From assembly GCF_020091585.1 (NCBI RefSeq), contig NZ_CP083582.1:868001-932000 (forward strand): a stretch of 64,000 nt of DNA, given 5' to 3'. Under the pieces are notes generated by a model. It did no database searches. It was given only the letters and a program-made list of their open reading frames with translations, and had not been told where the DNA came from. A program made the position numbers and the translations under genes. This document shows, one piece after another, positions 17,960 through 25,719 of this stretch. Numbering within the stretch: position 1 is the stretch's first letter; each line of letters starts with the position of its first letter. The stretch comes from Kovacikia minuta CCNUW1 (lineage in GTDB: Bacteria > Cyanobacteriota > Cyanobacteriia > Leptolyngbyales > Leptolyngbyaceae).

Positions 17960-18409
17960 TCAGAATGAACGGGTAACCAAAAAATCTTTTTCCCAAATAG
18001 GGCTAGAAAATGCTTCCTGGGGAACTGAAGTCAAAACCAGCTCTGGATGCTCCAGTTCTGGATAGTTTGCCAGAGTCCCATCTGGGTTGGAACTTTGCCG
18101 CCGGAAACGACGCACACCATAGAAAACGGCAATTGCGGCAGTGCCAGCGATCGCCGCGAACCCAACCCTTCCCGCCTGACGGAAATCTGCTGAACCGGAA
18201 AAATTCTGCCTGGAATTACCCATCGCTTCACCAGCCTGATCAGGTAAATCCGAGCCTTGCTTGAAACCATTGGAATTGCCCAAATTACCACCCTGCCTGA
18301 GTTCCCGTAATGGGCAAGCATGGGCTGATGCGGTTGCAACCAGAAGCCCACTGCTCAATGCGATCGCCATTAGCAACATGACCGCCAGGTAACGATGAGG
18401 TCTAGTCAT
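17960..18409 (-). CDS. Hypothetical membrane or secreted protein
   Basis: This 149-residue protein begins at the ATG at 18409 with RPHRYLAVMLLMAIALSSGLLVA followed by ASA, a signal peptide or anchor. A Gly/Asn/Gln-rich polar stretch follows, then a second hydrophobic helix (about residues 80-100, FAAIAGTAAIAVFYGV) and a basic RRFRR stop-transfer. No family is recognised. The longer frame to 18481 adds residues that look untranslated. Confidence 0.5.
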   Translation of the reverse strand: MTRPHRYLAVMLLMAIALSSGLLVATASAHACPLRELRQGGNLGNSNGFKQGSDLPDQAGEAMGNSRQNFSGSADFRQAGRVGFAAIAGTAAIAVFYGVRRFRRQSSNPDGTLANYPELEHPELVLTSVPQEAFSSPIWEKDFLVTRSF

Positions 18410-18579
18410 AGGCCTGTTTGAAAGTGAGGTTCCATTGATTATGCGTCGAGCACGGCAAGTAAACAGGCTAATAGGATACAAAAAAACAGAACATGAGTTA
18501 GAGATTCGGTGCTAGGGAAAGGATAAAGAATGAGGGATAAAGGATAAAACCTACCCTCTCCCCCCTCGCCTCTTCTGCT

Positions 18580-19221
18580 CTAGCGCTTGACGAGGCTAAT
18601 AGAAAACTCGCGTCCCACACCAGCAAAGGCAAGACTAATCCAGAGCATTGCCAGGGGTTCCAATAACCTCGCCTGGGACAGAGAACCTGCATCAACAACC
18701 TCAAACCCAATATCCTGGGCGAGGGTTGTGACGGTCTGTTTTGCTGTTGCATCGTCACCACAAATGAAAGCAGTCGCGGTTACTGAACCAAATTGGGGAT
18801 TTTCAAAGCAGTTCGCCCCAATAGTGTTGAAGGCTTTCACGACACTTGCCCCTGGTGCCCACTTCGCTACCTCTTCTGCCGCAGAGGTGGTATGCCCGAT
18901 GACCAGCCCCCTGGAAAGCCCTTCAGAATTCAGCCCCACCGGATTTGTGGTGTCGATCAGCACCTTTCCGCTCAAATCTCCAGCCGCCGCAAGCGCGTTT
19001 TGGGCAGCATCCCACGGGGTGGCCAGAATCACAATTTCTGCACCTGCCACGGCTACTGGGATAGGGTCTGCTTTTGTTTGCGCGGGAATGGAGTCAAGCA
19101 GCGATCGCACCTTCTCACTGTGTGGATCTCGGACACCAAAGGTAACCGCATGTCCTTTTGAGGCAAGAATTCGCCCCAGGCTGCCCCCCACATTTCCCGA
19201 ACCAATCACCGCAATTTTCAT
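18580..19221 (-). CDS. NADP-dependent oxidoreductase, F420-NADP reductase-like
   Basis: This 213-residue protein has an N-terminal Rossmann fold (MKIAVIGSGNVGGSLG) and the layout of NADPH-dependent F420 reductase-like proteins (IVILATPWDAA, LIDTTNP, VKAFNTIGAN, FICGDD, VDAGSL). In organisms without F420 these bind NADP and reduce small molecules, substrate unknown. The ATG at 19221 fits the conserved start. It is divergently transcribed from a LysR regulator 76 bases away, which probably controls it. Confidence 0.8.
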   Translation of the reverse strand: MKIAVIGSGNVGGSLGRILASKGHAVTFGVRDPHSEKVRSLLDSIPAQTKADPIPVAVAGAEIVILATPWDAAQNALAAAGDLSGKVLIDTTNPVGLNSEGLSRGLVIGHTTSAAEEVAKWAPGASVVKAFNTIGANCFENPQFGSVTATAFICGDDATAKQTVTTLAQDIGFEVVDAGSLSQARLLEPLAMLWISLAFAGVGREFSISLVKR

Positions 19222-19271
19222 AGGTTTTCCCCGCTGTACAACCTCTTCACTCCCTATCATCAAGAAGGTAT

Positions 19272-19297
19272 GATTATTTGTCCAATGGATTATTTGT
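19272..19297. promoter_or_regulatory. Direct repeat in the LysR/oxidoreductase intergenic region
   Basis: GATTATTTGT occurs at 19272-19281 and again at 19288-19297, a 16-base period, directly before the LysR start codon. This could be a regulator binding site for autoregulation and control of the divergent gene. No confirmed LysR box (T-N11-A with dyad) is claimed. Confidence 0.35.
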
Positions 19298-20212
19298 ATG
19301 GATGGTATTCACCACATCAATCTTGCCGCGATCGATTTGAACCTGCTGGTGGTTTTCGATGCACTCATGGCAGAACGGCAGGTCACCCGTGCTGGAGCAA
19401 GGATCGGGTTGAGTCAGCCTGCTACCAGTAATGCGCTGGCACGGCTGCGGACTTTGTTTGACGACGAGTTGTTTGTGAGAACATCAACGGGTTTGCAGCC
19501 AACCCCACGGGCGATCGTCCTGGAACCTTCCATTCGCCATGTCCTGCTTCAAGTTCAGGCAGCGCTAAAAAAAGACGCCCCCTTTGACCCCCAAACCACA
19601 GAACAGGTGTTTACCCTGGGCATGTCAGACTATGGGGAATTTGTTCTGTTGCCAAAACTGATGCAGTGGATAGAAGCAACGGCTCCCGGAATTCGGATTT
19701 TGGTTCGTTCGAGCGATCGCCAGCTTGCCCTCAAACAACTGGACAACGACGAAATTGATCTGGCTCTTGGCGTTTTCCCAGAAAAGGCATCCTGGCATCG
19801 ATCGCAGATCCTATTTCAGGAAAACTTTGTTTGTGTCTCCAGTTGCAACAATTCTCATGTACAAAATCCCATTACACTGGAAAATTACCTTGCTGCTTCC
19901 CATCTAATCGTTTCCCCCGTAGAAGATATGGTCGGAAGAGTCGATCACATCCTGGCAAAACAAAACCTGAAACGGCGCATAGTCATTTCAGTTCCCCATT
20001 TTCTGATCGCCCCCTTTGTGGTGGCAAACACAGATTTGATTGTTACCCTTGCAGAACGGGTCGCCAGAACTTACGCCACGATGCTGAACTTACAGATTCA
20101 ACCACTGCCCATTCCCGTTCCTGGATTCGCCTTTAGCCTCCTCTGGCACACCAAAAACGACCAAGATCCAGCGCATTTGTGGTTGAGGGAGGCGATCGTC
20201 GAAGTGTGCTAG
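19298..20212 (+). CDS. LysR-family transcriptional regulator
   Basis: This 304-residue protein has an N-terminal winged helix-turn-helix (LNLLVVFDALMAERQVTRAGARIGLSQPATSNALARLR, given here by its ends at residues about 13-48) and a LysR substrate-binding domain from about residue 95. The DLNLL start and SQPATSNAL recognition helix resemble the NodD/NahR branch. It probably senses an aromatic or similar small ligand and regulates the divergent NADP-dependent oxidoreductase. Intact. Confidence 0.9.
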   Translation: MDGIHHINLAAIDLNLLVVFDALMAERQVTRAGARIGLSQPATSNALARLRTLFDDELFVRTSTGLQPTPRAIVLEPSIRHVLLQVQAALKKDAPFDPQTTEQVFTLGMSDYGEFVLLPKLMQWIEATAPGIRILVRSSDRQLALKQLDNDEIDLALGVFPEKASWHRSQILFQENFVCVSSCNNSHVQNPITLENYLAASHLIVSPVEDMVGRVDHILAKQNLKRRIVISVPHFLIAPFVVANTDLIVTLAERVARTYATMLNLQIQPLPIPVPGFAFSLLWHTKNDQDPAHLWLREAIVEVC

Positions 20213-20269
20213 GCAAATCTGGAGGTGGCGGACCAAATACAGCAAAATAGTGAAACAGGAGTAAAGAAA

Positions 20270-20500
20270 CTACAGGTTCTTGCGTCCCCGAATATCATTG
20301 GTGACAAGGATGCGAAGTTCCTCCAACCCTGCGGTGAATTGCGAGATCGCTTGAGTGTTGAGGTTTTGCTGCGCTTGATTTTGAGCCTGACTTTTGGCAA
20401 CTTCAGCGAGGGTGGCTCGGATAGATGCCATTTCTTCATCGTGTCGAGCGATCGCACTTTGATGAGCCGTAACAACTTGGGTCAGTTCTTCGGTATTCAT
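20270..20500 (-). CDS. Small coiled-coil protein
   Basis: This 76-residue protein is predicted to be one long helix with heptad-like pattern and many Gln, Ala and Glu residues (LTQVVTAHQSAIARHDEEM, then SIRATLAEVAKSQAQNQAQQ). Small proteins of this type are common in cyanobacteria and have no assigned function. The gene runs toward the end of the LysR gene. Confidence 0.5.
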   Translation of the reverse strand: MNTEELTQVVTAHQSAIARHDEEMASIRATLAEVAKSQAQNQAQQNLNTQAISQFTAGLEELRILVTNDIRGRKNL

Positions 20501-20642
20501 GATTGGTTTTCCGTTTGTCTATCAAGAGAGAGCGATTTGGGGATTAAGGATAGCATAGCTCTTGCGAATTTCAATATCAGGCTCAGGCTTTGTTCCTGCT
20601 CATGACCATAAGGGTTTCTTAAGCGATGCCCTCACGCCTCCC

Positions 20643-20828
20643 CTACTGCCTACGAGTTTTCTTGAGCTGTTTCAAACGATCTCTTCTTTCCTTGCGAGGA
20701 TCATATCCCTTGGATTTATCTTGAACTGCTTTCGGATAAGAATTAATAACCAAATCATTCAATTCTGAATGCCTATACTCTACTTTATAGGGCTTTTTTT
20801 CAAGATAAGAATCATATGCCTTAGGAAG
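20643..20828 (-). pseudogene. Possible gene remnant without start codon
   Basis: On the minus strand an open frame of 61 codons between a TAG (20829-20831) and a TAG (20643-20645) reads like protein (AYDSYLEKKPYKVEYRH, then KGYDPRKERRDRLKQLKKTRRQ). It has no ATG, GTG or TTG near its beginning, so it is probably the 3' end of a decayed gene. The charged C-terminus suggests a nucleic-acid-binding protein; nothing more can be said. Confidence 0.3.
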
Positions 20829-20899
20829 CTAGAAGAAATAACCTGAACTTTTAGCGATTACGAGCTAACCTAACAGAATCCTAGTTCCTTTTTGCTGAA

Positions 20900-21287
20900 A
20901 TGCTTGATCCTGAAGTTGAAGAAACGCTTCAAGTCAAATACGAACAACTCGCACCGTATCTCAACGAAACTAGCAAACGGATATGGGCAGCTGTCGAAGC
21001 ATTGAGCCTGGGACATGGGGGAGTGACCAGTGTCTATCGTGCAACAGGGTTATCGCTGTGCTCTAATTCATGCTGGAATTCATGAATTAGAGCACAGCGC
21101 AACAGAAGCATTTGCCGTTGAGGACGATGGAGCCATATGACGCAAGGGAGGTGGACGAAAACCAGTTACCGAGAATGTCCCAACGGTGTTAGAAGACTTA
21201 GAGCAGTTGATTGCCCCTGCGACTCGTGGAGACCCGGAAAGTCCGTTACGATGGACCACCAAAAGCACCCCCCGATTAGCCCAAGAA
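20900..21287 (+). pseudogene. ISAzo13-family transposase fragment
   Basis: The start (LNETSKRIWAAVEALSLGHGG, VYRATGLS) is the N-terminus of an ISAzo13-type transposase. The match continues in the +1 frame from about 21066 (IHAGIHELEHSATEAF), passes an in-frame TGA, and goes on with GGGRKPVTE and LRWTTKSTPRLAQE before the left end of the IS4-type element at 21288. A perfect 18-base inverted repeat (21055-21072 and 21081-21098) lies at the frame change. The gene is clearly dead. Confidence 0.7.
21055..21098. repeat. Perfect 18-bp inverted repeat with 8-base loop
   Basis: GCTGTGCTCTAATTCATG is followed by eight bases and its exact reverse complement. It coincides with the frame change in the ISAzo13 fragment, which suggests a templated inverted duplication during decay. 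Confidence 0.8.
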
Positions 21288-22813
21288 CGATACCTGTCTA
21301 GGTGTTATTCAGCCAGGAGATAAAAGTTTTGCCGTTGAAACGTGGGGATGCTTGGGGTCACGGACTCGTGGAGGCGTTTTGGATTTACTTTTCCTGGGTT
21401 GCTTGAGAAATCGCTTGAGATTGACCTGGGTTGCCAACTGTTTGAGCAGCGTGGCTAACTCTGCCAGGGGCATAGTGCGGAATGGTTGCCAATACTGGGG
21501 CGGAATCGCAATCATCATGCCGCGATAGGTTCCCTGCAGCTCATCAACCATGTAAAAGTCAGACACCGTGGCGGCTATGGTTGCCACTCCGTGTACACTG
21601 GCTAAAGCCGCTTTGAGCGTTGCCAGAATGTTGTAAGTCACTAAAGCGAGAGAAAAGCTGAATAAAGCGGCTCTGGGATAGGCTAAAGTCTCAATCTCAC
21701 ACTCGAAATTCTTCGTAACCGTTAAGAATAGTCCTTCCACTTGCCAACGTTCTCGATACAACTCAAGCACAACTGTGGCACTGGCAACGGTAATCGGTAA
21801 ATTCGTGAGCACGACAATCTGGCAATCTCCATGTCGGGTTGGTTGTGATAAGCGTAAGACAATTCGTCGTAGATGCAACCACTGACCCTCAAACTCAATC
21901 TTGACCATCTGCTCAAGCACCTCCCCGGCTTCCATGACAGTGACCAATTGCAACTCGCTTAACGCTTGCCAGGGGAGATTTTGATGTTCTCGAATGACAA
22001 AGGTACTGCGCCGTCCGGCAATGCCAGTCAGCATCTCCAATGTACACATATTGCGGTCGGCAATCCACAATTGCCCTGGTGCGACCGTCGCTAACACTTG
22101 CCCAAACAATCGTCGTTCCTGGGCATGACCATCTTCACAGGGAAAGATGTCCACCGCCAAACCTAATTCTGGGTCGAGGACAACCAACGATTTCCCTGGT
22201 AAGGGAACCGCTGCTACCGAGCGCAGCACTTTCAACCGATGCTCGGTTGCTGCTAACGCATTCCCATCCAGAATCCGCACCCGATACCCTGGCAATAACG
22301 CGGCCTGTTGCCCTCCCAGGTGCTCAATCAGTTGGCTCAATTCCCCTGCCGTTTCTCGCAGCAACGCCGCACTCACTCCGATTTCTATGCCATTGAGTTT
22401 TTGATAAAAGGCCGCCCGTTCCACACTCAATTCCGTCGCTTTGGCTTTGTAGGCGGCGTTGACTGACGGATGCACCCCACACACCACCAAACTCAACACG
22501 TTCACCACCTCTGAAAACAGCAACTCCTGGGTGTACTGCACTTTGGCATAGGTTTCAAACAAGGCATCGAGCCGCTCTGCTTGAAACACATGTTCCATCA
22601 GTCCCCGCATCATCACACTGATCGGGCTTTGCTCGATGAAGGCATCAAAGATACTGGCTAACATGCTGGCACCCTCCACGCTGATGCAGACGACTTCTCA
22701 ACTCTAACCCGGTTGCGCTCAGCACTGGCAACCATCAACCACCGCAAAGGGCTTTACCAGAGACCTTCGCTAATATTTTCTCTCAATCAGGTTTAACACC
22801 TAGACAGGTATCG
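21288..22813 (-). mobile_element. Complete IS4-family insertion sequence
   Basis: The ends are 20-bp perfect inverted repeats: CGATACCTGTCTAGGTGTTA at 21288-21307 and its complement at 22794-22813. It carries one intact transposase gene on the minus strand. I could not see a target duplication next to the ends, so the flanks may have rearranged. It sits inside or at the broken edge of the ISAzo13 fragment. Confidence 0.8.
21309..22664 (-). CDS. IS4-family transposase
   Basis: This 451-residue DDE transposase shows the three catalytic positions as LDGNALA (Asp), WIADRNM (Asp) and YRERWQVEGLF (Glu, the IS4 YREK-type motif). The ATG at 22664 follows GGAGG with eight-base spacing and is preferred to the GTG at 22679. 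The gene appears intact and the element potentially active. Confidence 0.88.
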   Translation of the reverse strand: MLASIFDAFIEQSPISVMMRGLMEHVFQAERLDALFETYAKVQYTQELLFSEVVNVLSLVVCGVHPSVNAAYKAKATELSVERAAFYQKLNGIEIGVSAALLRETAGELSQLIEHLGGQQAALLPGYRVRILDGNALAATEHRLKVLRSVAAVPLPGKSLVVLDPELGLAVDIFPCEDGHAQERRLFGQVLATVAPGQLWIADRNMCTLEMLTGIAGRRSTFVIREHQNLPWQALSELQLVTVMEAGEVLEQMVKIEFEGQWLHLRRIVLRLSQPTRHGDCQIVVLTNLPITVASATVVLELYRERWQVEGLFLTVTKNFECEIETLAYPRAALFSFSLALVTYNILATLKAALASVHGVATIAATVSDFYMVDELQGTYRGMMIAIPPQYWQPFRTMPLAELATLLKQLATQVNLKRFLKQPRKSKSKTPPRVRDPKHPHVSTAKLLSPG

Positions 22814-23150
22814 CCACAGAACCCTAAAGAAACTCAGGCGGCGTGAGAGGCAGCAATGCTACTCACTATTGAGCAGAAGTCAGCAGAGGCCATAGTAGCC
22901 AAATGCTCATCGTAATGGGTGAGACACGGTGAAGGGCTGAACCTTGGAAAGCAGGGAGGAGTTGCAAAGCTCGGCAGGGCGATGAACCCGAACGGGGGAG
23001 CTATTTTGTCGGCGCTTCATTGCACAACCAGCCCTGGATATTCAGTTCTATTGAGCTGATTTGTCTAAACCTTTCTGGGGACGCGCCCCGTGCGGAGCCG
23101 CACGCGGGGTGCCGTGGGGACGGGGAGGGAAAACCTCCCTGTTACCCGAT
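22814..23150 (+). other. Probable group II intron relic (RNA part)
   Basis: Near 22870-22900 the text GAAGTCAGCAGAGGCCATAG resembles the region just before the maturase start in bacterial group II introns. The end (about 23080-23150) has GTGCGGAGCCGCACG, a domain-V-like start, then a GGGAGGGAAAACCTCCC hairpin like domain VI, and TTACCCGAT, a plausible 3' end. The reverse transcriptase gene expected between them is absent. No homology search was possible. Confidence 0.45.
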
Positions 23151-23160
23151 TCTGCCGCTG

Positions 23161-23805
23161 TCAGGATTGTCGCACACCCGCTAAGATTAGTGCGATCGCT
23201 TCCTGAGTATGCTGTTCTAACATTGCTTTACTTAAAAGTTTCTTGCCTTGCGGAAACTGCTGAATATTGCCCGCACCAACAAAATAGAACAGGCAAGTTC
23301 CCATGATATTGATTGCGGACTGAAACGGATCGAGTTGACGAAACACCCCTGCACTCATACCTTTTTCGAGAATCGCGATCAATGCAGCATCGATGCTGAC
23401 CGAATCACTGTGCTTGTAGTATTTGCCCTGATTCTGAACGGCTTCATGAAACATGATGGTTGGAAGCTTCGGATTACGAGATACACAGTCAAGTAATGCC
23501 CTCAAAAATTTTTCCAACGCAATATCAGGAGACAGATGGTCTAGCTCTAACTTCTGAAGCGTTTGTACAAGATCAGTGTGAGATCGCTGCAAAACTGCTC
23601 GGTACAAGCCTTCCTTATCTTTGAAGTAGTAGTAAATCATCGACTTCGCGACTCCGGTTTTGGCTGCGATCGCTTCTGTTCGAGCCGCTGTAAAACCATG
23701 TTGGGCGAACTCTTCCTCTGCTGCTGCCAGAATTACAGCTTGCGTCGCTTCCGCGTCTCGAACTGGCTTGACATGTTCTACTTTTTTACTTTTTGGGCGC
23801 GTCAC
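23161..23805 (-). CDS. TetR/AcrR-family transcriptional regulator
   Basis: This 214-residue protein has a TetR helix-turn-helix at residues about 25-70 (ILAAAEEEFAQHGF, TEAIAAKTGVAKSMIYYYF) and a helical ligand-binding half containing a TetR C-terminal domain layout (FFMHEAVQNQG-like text at residue 120). It is divergent from an FAD monooxygenase; paired half-sites in the intergenic region suggest it represses that gene and itself. Intact. Confidence 0.9.
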   Translation of the reverse strand: MTRPKSKKVEHVKPVRDAEATQAVILAAAEEEFAQHGFTAARTEAIAAKTGVAKSMIYYYFKDKEGLYRAVLQRSHTDLVQTLQKLELDHLSPDIALEKFLRALLDCVSRNPKLPTIMFHEAVQNQGKYYKHSDSVSIDAALIAILEKGMSAGVFRQLDPFQSAINIMGTCLFYFVGAGNIQQFPQGKKLLSKAMLEQHTQEAIALILAGVRQS

Positions 23806-23851
23806 AGTATTAAGGGTTCAAGGAATCTACGAGCCAGTATACCCCTTATCG

Positions 23852-23912
23852 ACTGAATAGTCAGTTGACAAAGCTGAAGAAATCTTGTTAGATCGAGGTC
23901 AATCAACTGACA
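23852..23912. promoter_or_regulatory. Operator and sigma-70-like promoter for the monooxygenase gene
   Basis: TTGACA (23865-23870) and TTAGAT (23888-23893) are 17 bases apart, a good promoter on the plus strand. GTCAGTTGA (23860-23868) and its complement TCAACTGAC (23903-23911) flank the two boxes, and ACTGAATAGTCAGT (23852-23865) is a smaller dyad overlapping the -35 box. These are the expected features of a TetR operator between divergent genes. Confidence 0.6.
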
Positions 23913-23934
23913 AGTCTGGCAATAAAGTGTGGTC

Positions 23935-25065
23935 ATGAACAGAATAATCATTATCGGTGGTGGAATTGGTGGTGCTGCGACCGCACTGGCTCTAAGTCGT
24001 GCTGGTTTTGAGCCTGTGGTTTATGAGCGAACCAAAGAGTTGCGAGAAGTTGGGGCAGGGATTGCACTTTGGGCAAACGCCACGCATATCTTGAACAAGT
24101 TAGGCTTATTGGAAGAAGCGAAGCAGGTTGGCTATCTCACGACAAACTATCAATTCAATTCTCAGCGCGGCAAAGAGTTGGTGAACGTAGAGATCGATGG
24201 CTTTGAGTTACCTGTTGTCGGGATTCATCGGGCTGAGTTGCATCAGCTATTGTGGCGTAATGTTCCCAGTGAGAGATTTATTTTGGGAGAAACCTTTGAG
24301 CGATTTGAACGCAAAAATAATCAAGTTCATGCCTATTTTGCTTCAGGTCTGAGCGTTGAGGGAAATGCGTTGATCGGTGCGGATGGGCTGCGATCGCGGG
24401 TACGAGCCGCAATTTTAGGGAATGAACCGCCGACGTATCGCGGGTTCAAGACTTGGCGAGGATTAACAGATTATGTTCCGGACGGATATCGTCCTGGCTA
24501 CATTCAGGAATTTTTAGGCGGTGGCAAAGGTTTTGGCTTCATGATGCTGGGCAAAGGCAAAATGTATTGGTATGCGGCAGCGACCGCGATCGAAGCTCAA
24601 CCTGATGCTGCAATGGGACGTAAGAAGGAACTTGAGACGATGTATCAAGATTGGTTTCCATTGATTTCTGAGTTGATTACGGCAACGGATGAAGCCAATA
24701 TTCTGACGACTGATCTGTACGATCGCCCTCCAACCCAACCTTGGAGCCAGCAGAATATTACGCTACTGGGTGATGCTGCTCATCCTATGCTACCGACGAT
24801 GGGACAAGGAGCCTGTACTGCTTTAGAAGATGCGTATGTCGTTGCGAAATGTCTGAAAGAACAATCTGACCCCATTGCAGCGTTTCAACAATATGAGTCT
24901 CTACGATTTCCTCGAACGAAAGCGATCGTTGAGCAGTCTTTGCAGTCTGGCAAGATGGGCGAACTGAGCAATCCCTTAGCAGTTGGACTCCGCAACACCT
25001 TTATGAAAGTAATGGGTTCAGCAATTAGCAGCAGCTTTAAATCTCTTCATGCTTACCGAGCTTAG
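23935..25065 (+). CDS. FAD-dependent monooxygenase
   Basis: This 376-residue flavoprotein of the PHBH/TetX-like fold shows the dinucleotide-binding GGGIGGAATALAL at the N-terminus, the GADGLRSRVR (DG) motif near residue 155, and GDAAHPMLPTMGQGACTALEDA, the second FAD motif, near residue 280 (quoted here by its two ends GDAAHPMLP and GACTALED). Such enzymes hydroxylate aromatic or antibiotic-like substrates with NAD(P)H. Control by the divergent TetR protein suggests a response to a toxic or aromatic compound. Substrate unknown. Confidence 0.88.
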   Translation: MNRIIIIGGGIGGAATALALSRAGFEPVVYERTKELREVGAGIALWANATHILNKLGLLEEAKQVGYLTTNYQFNSQRGKELVNVEIDGFELPVVGIHRAELHQLLWRNVPSERFILGETFERFERKNNQVHAYFASGLSVEGNALIGADGLRSRVRAAILGNEPPTYRGFKTWRGLTDYVPDGYRPGYIQEFLGGGKGFGFMMLGKGKMYWYAAATAIEAQPDAAMGRKKELETMYQDWFPLISELITATDEANILTTDLYDRPPTQPWSQQNITLLGDAAHPMLPTMGQGACTALEDAYVVAKCLKEQSDPIAAFQQYESLRFPRTKAIVEQSLQSGKMGELSNPLAVGLRNTFMKVMGSAISSSFKSLHAYRA

Positions 25066-25719
25066 CTACCCACAGATAGCCCGTCAATTACGCCCCAACC
25101 TACTAAAACGAAGCGGCAGAACTATATATTCAACGTCGGATCTGTCGTTTAATTCCTATAGCCAGGGTATTAGCCGTTAGAGTTGTCGTCTAACTCCAGG
25201 AAAAGGCATATTAGCCGTCAAACGTGCCGTCTAATACTACGGTATCCGTATATTATCGGTCTGGCTTGTCTTCCAGCAGCCAAAAATTAAGGATTTGCAC
25301 TAAATTTTTGTTGCTGTCTGATGACTGGGGTGGGTAATTGTGATGTCCATCGTTGGAATGTCCGCAGATTACATTTTGTTTGATAGCGGTAAGGATGAGG
25401 GATGAAGCCAAACCCTGCCCATCAAAGCTTTCCTGCTTCCCACTTGTCCTAACCAGTCTTCTTACTGCTTACGATCCCGCTATTCTAGGGAAATGAGCTC
25501 TGATGAAATTAGGTCTTCATGGCACGGAGTTGAATAATCAAGGCTGCCCAACTCCCCAACCTGAAAAAGTCGGGGAGCTAAATTGGTTTATTTCAGTGCC
25601 ATTCAAACCAACGCTTGTTTGCCCTATCTTGCGATCGGGCGAAATTTGGCAGTATCGGCTTAGGGCTACAGACTGAACTGATGCAACTAAATGCATGCAT
25701 GCGATCGTACTCCCATCAC
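25066..25719. other. Gene-free stretch with tandem repeats
   Basis: No gene is seen here. It contains the 41-bp tandem repeat (25127-25291). Near 25560-25575, AAAAAGTCGGGGAGCTAAATT resembles one arm of the hairpin at 38122-38155. Confidence 0.5.
25127..25291. repeat. Degenerate 41-bp tandem repeat, three to four units
   Basis: Units begin with TATT at 25127, 25168, 25209 and about 25251. They share TATT...CGT followed by GTCGTYTAAY about 18 bases from the unit start (GTCGTTTAATTCC, GTCGTCTAACTCC, GCCGTCTAATACT). The second unit has a dyad GTTAGA...TCTAAC. Conservation only in these short words suggests functional binding sites or a very old repeat. Confidence 0.6.

Noticed and set aside
25127-25291. 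Integron attC or CRISPR interpretation of the 41-bp repeat
   Set aside because: GTCTAAC resembles an attC core in one unit only; no cassette genes or integrase, and no spacers of CRISPR type.
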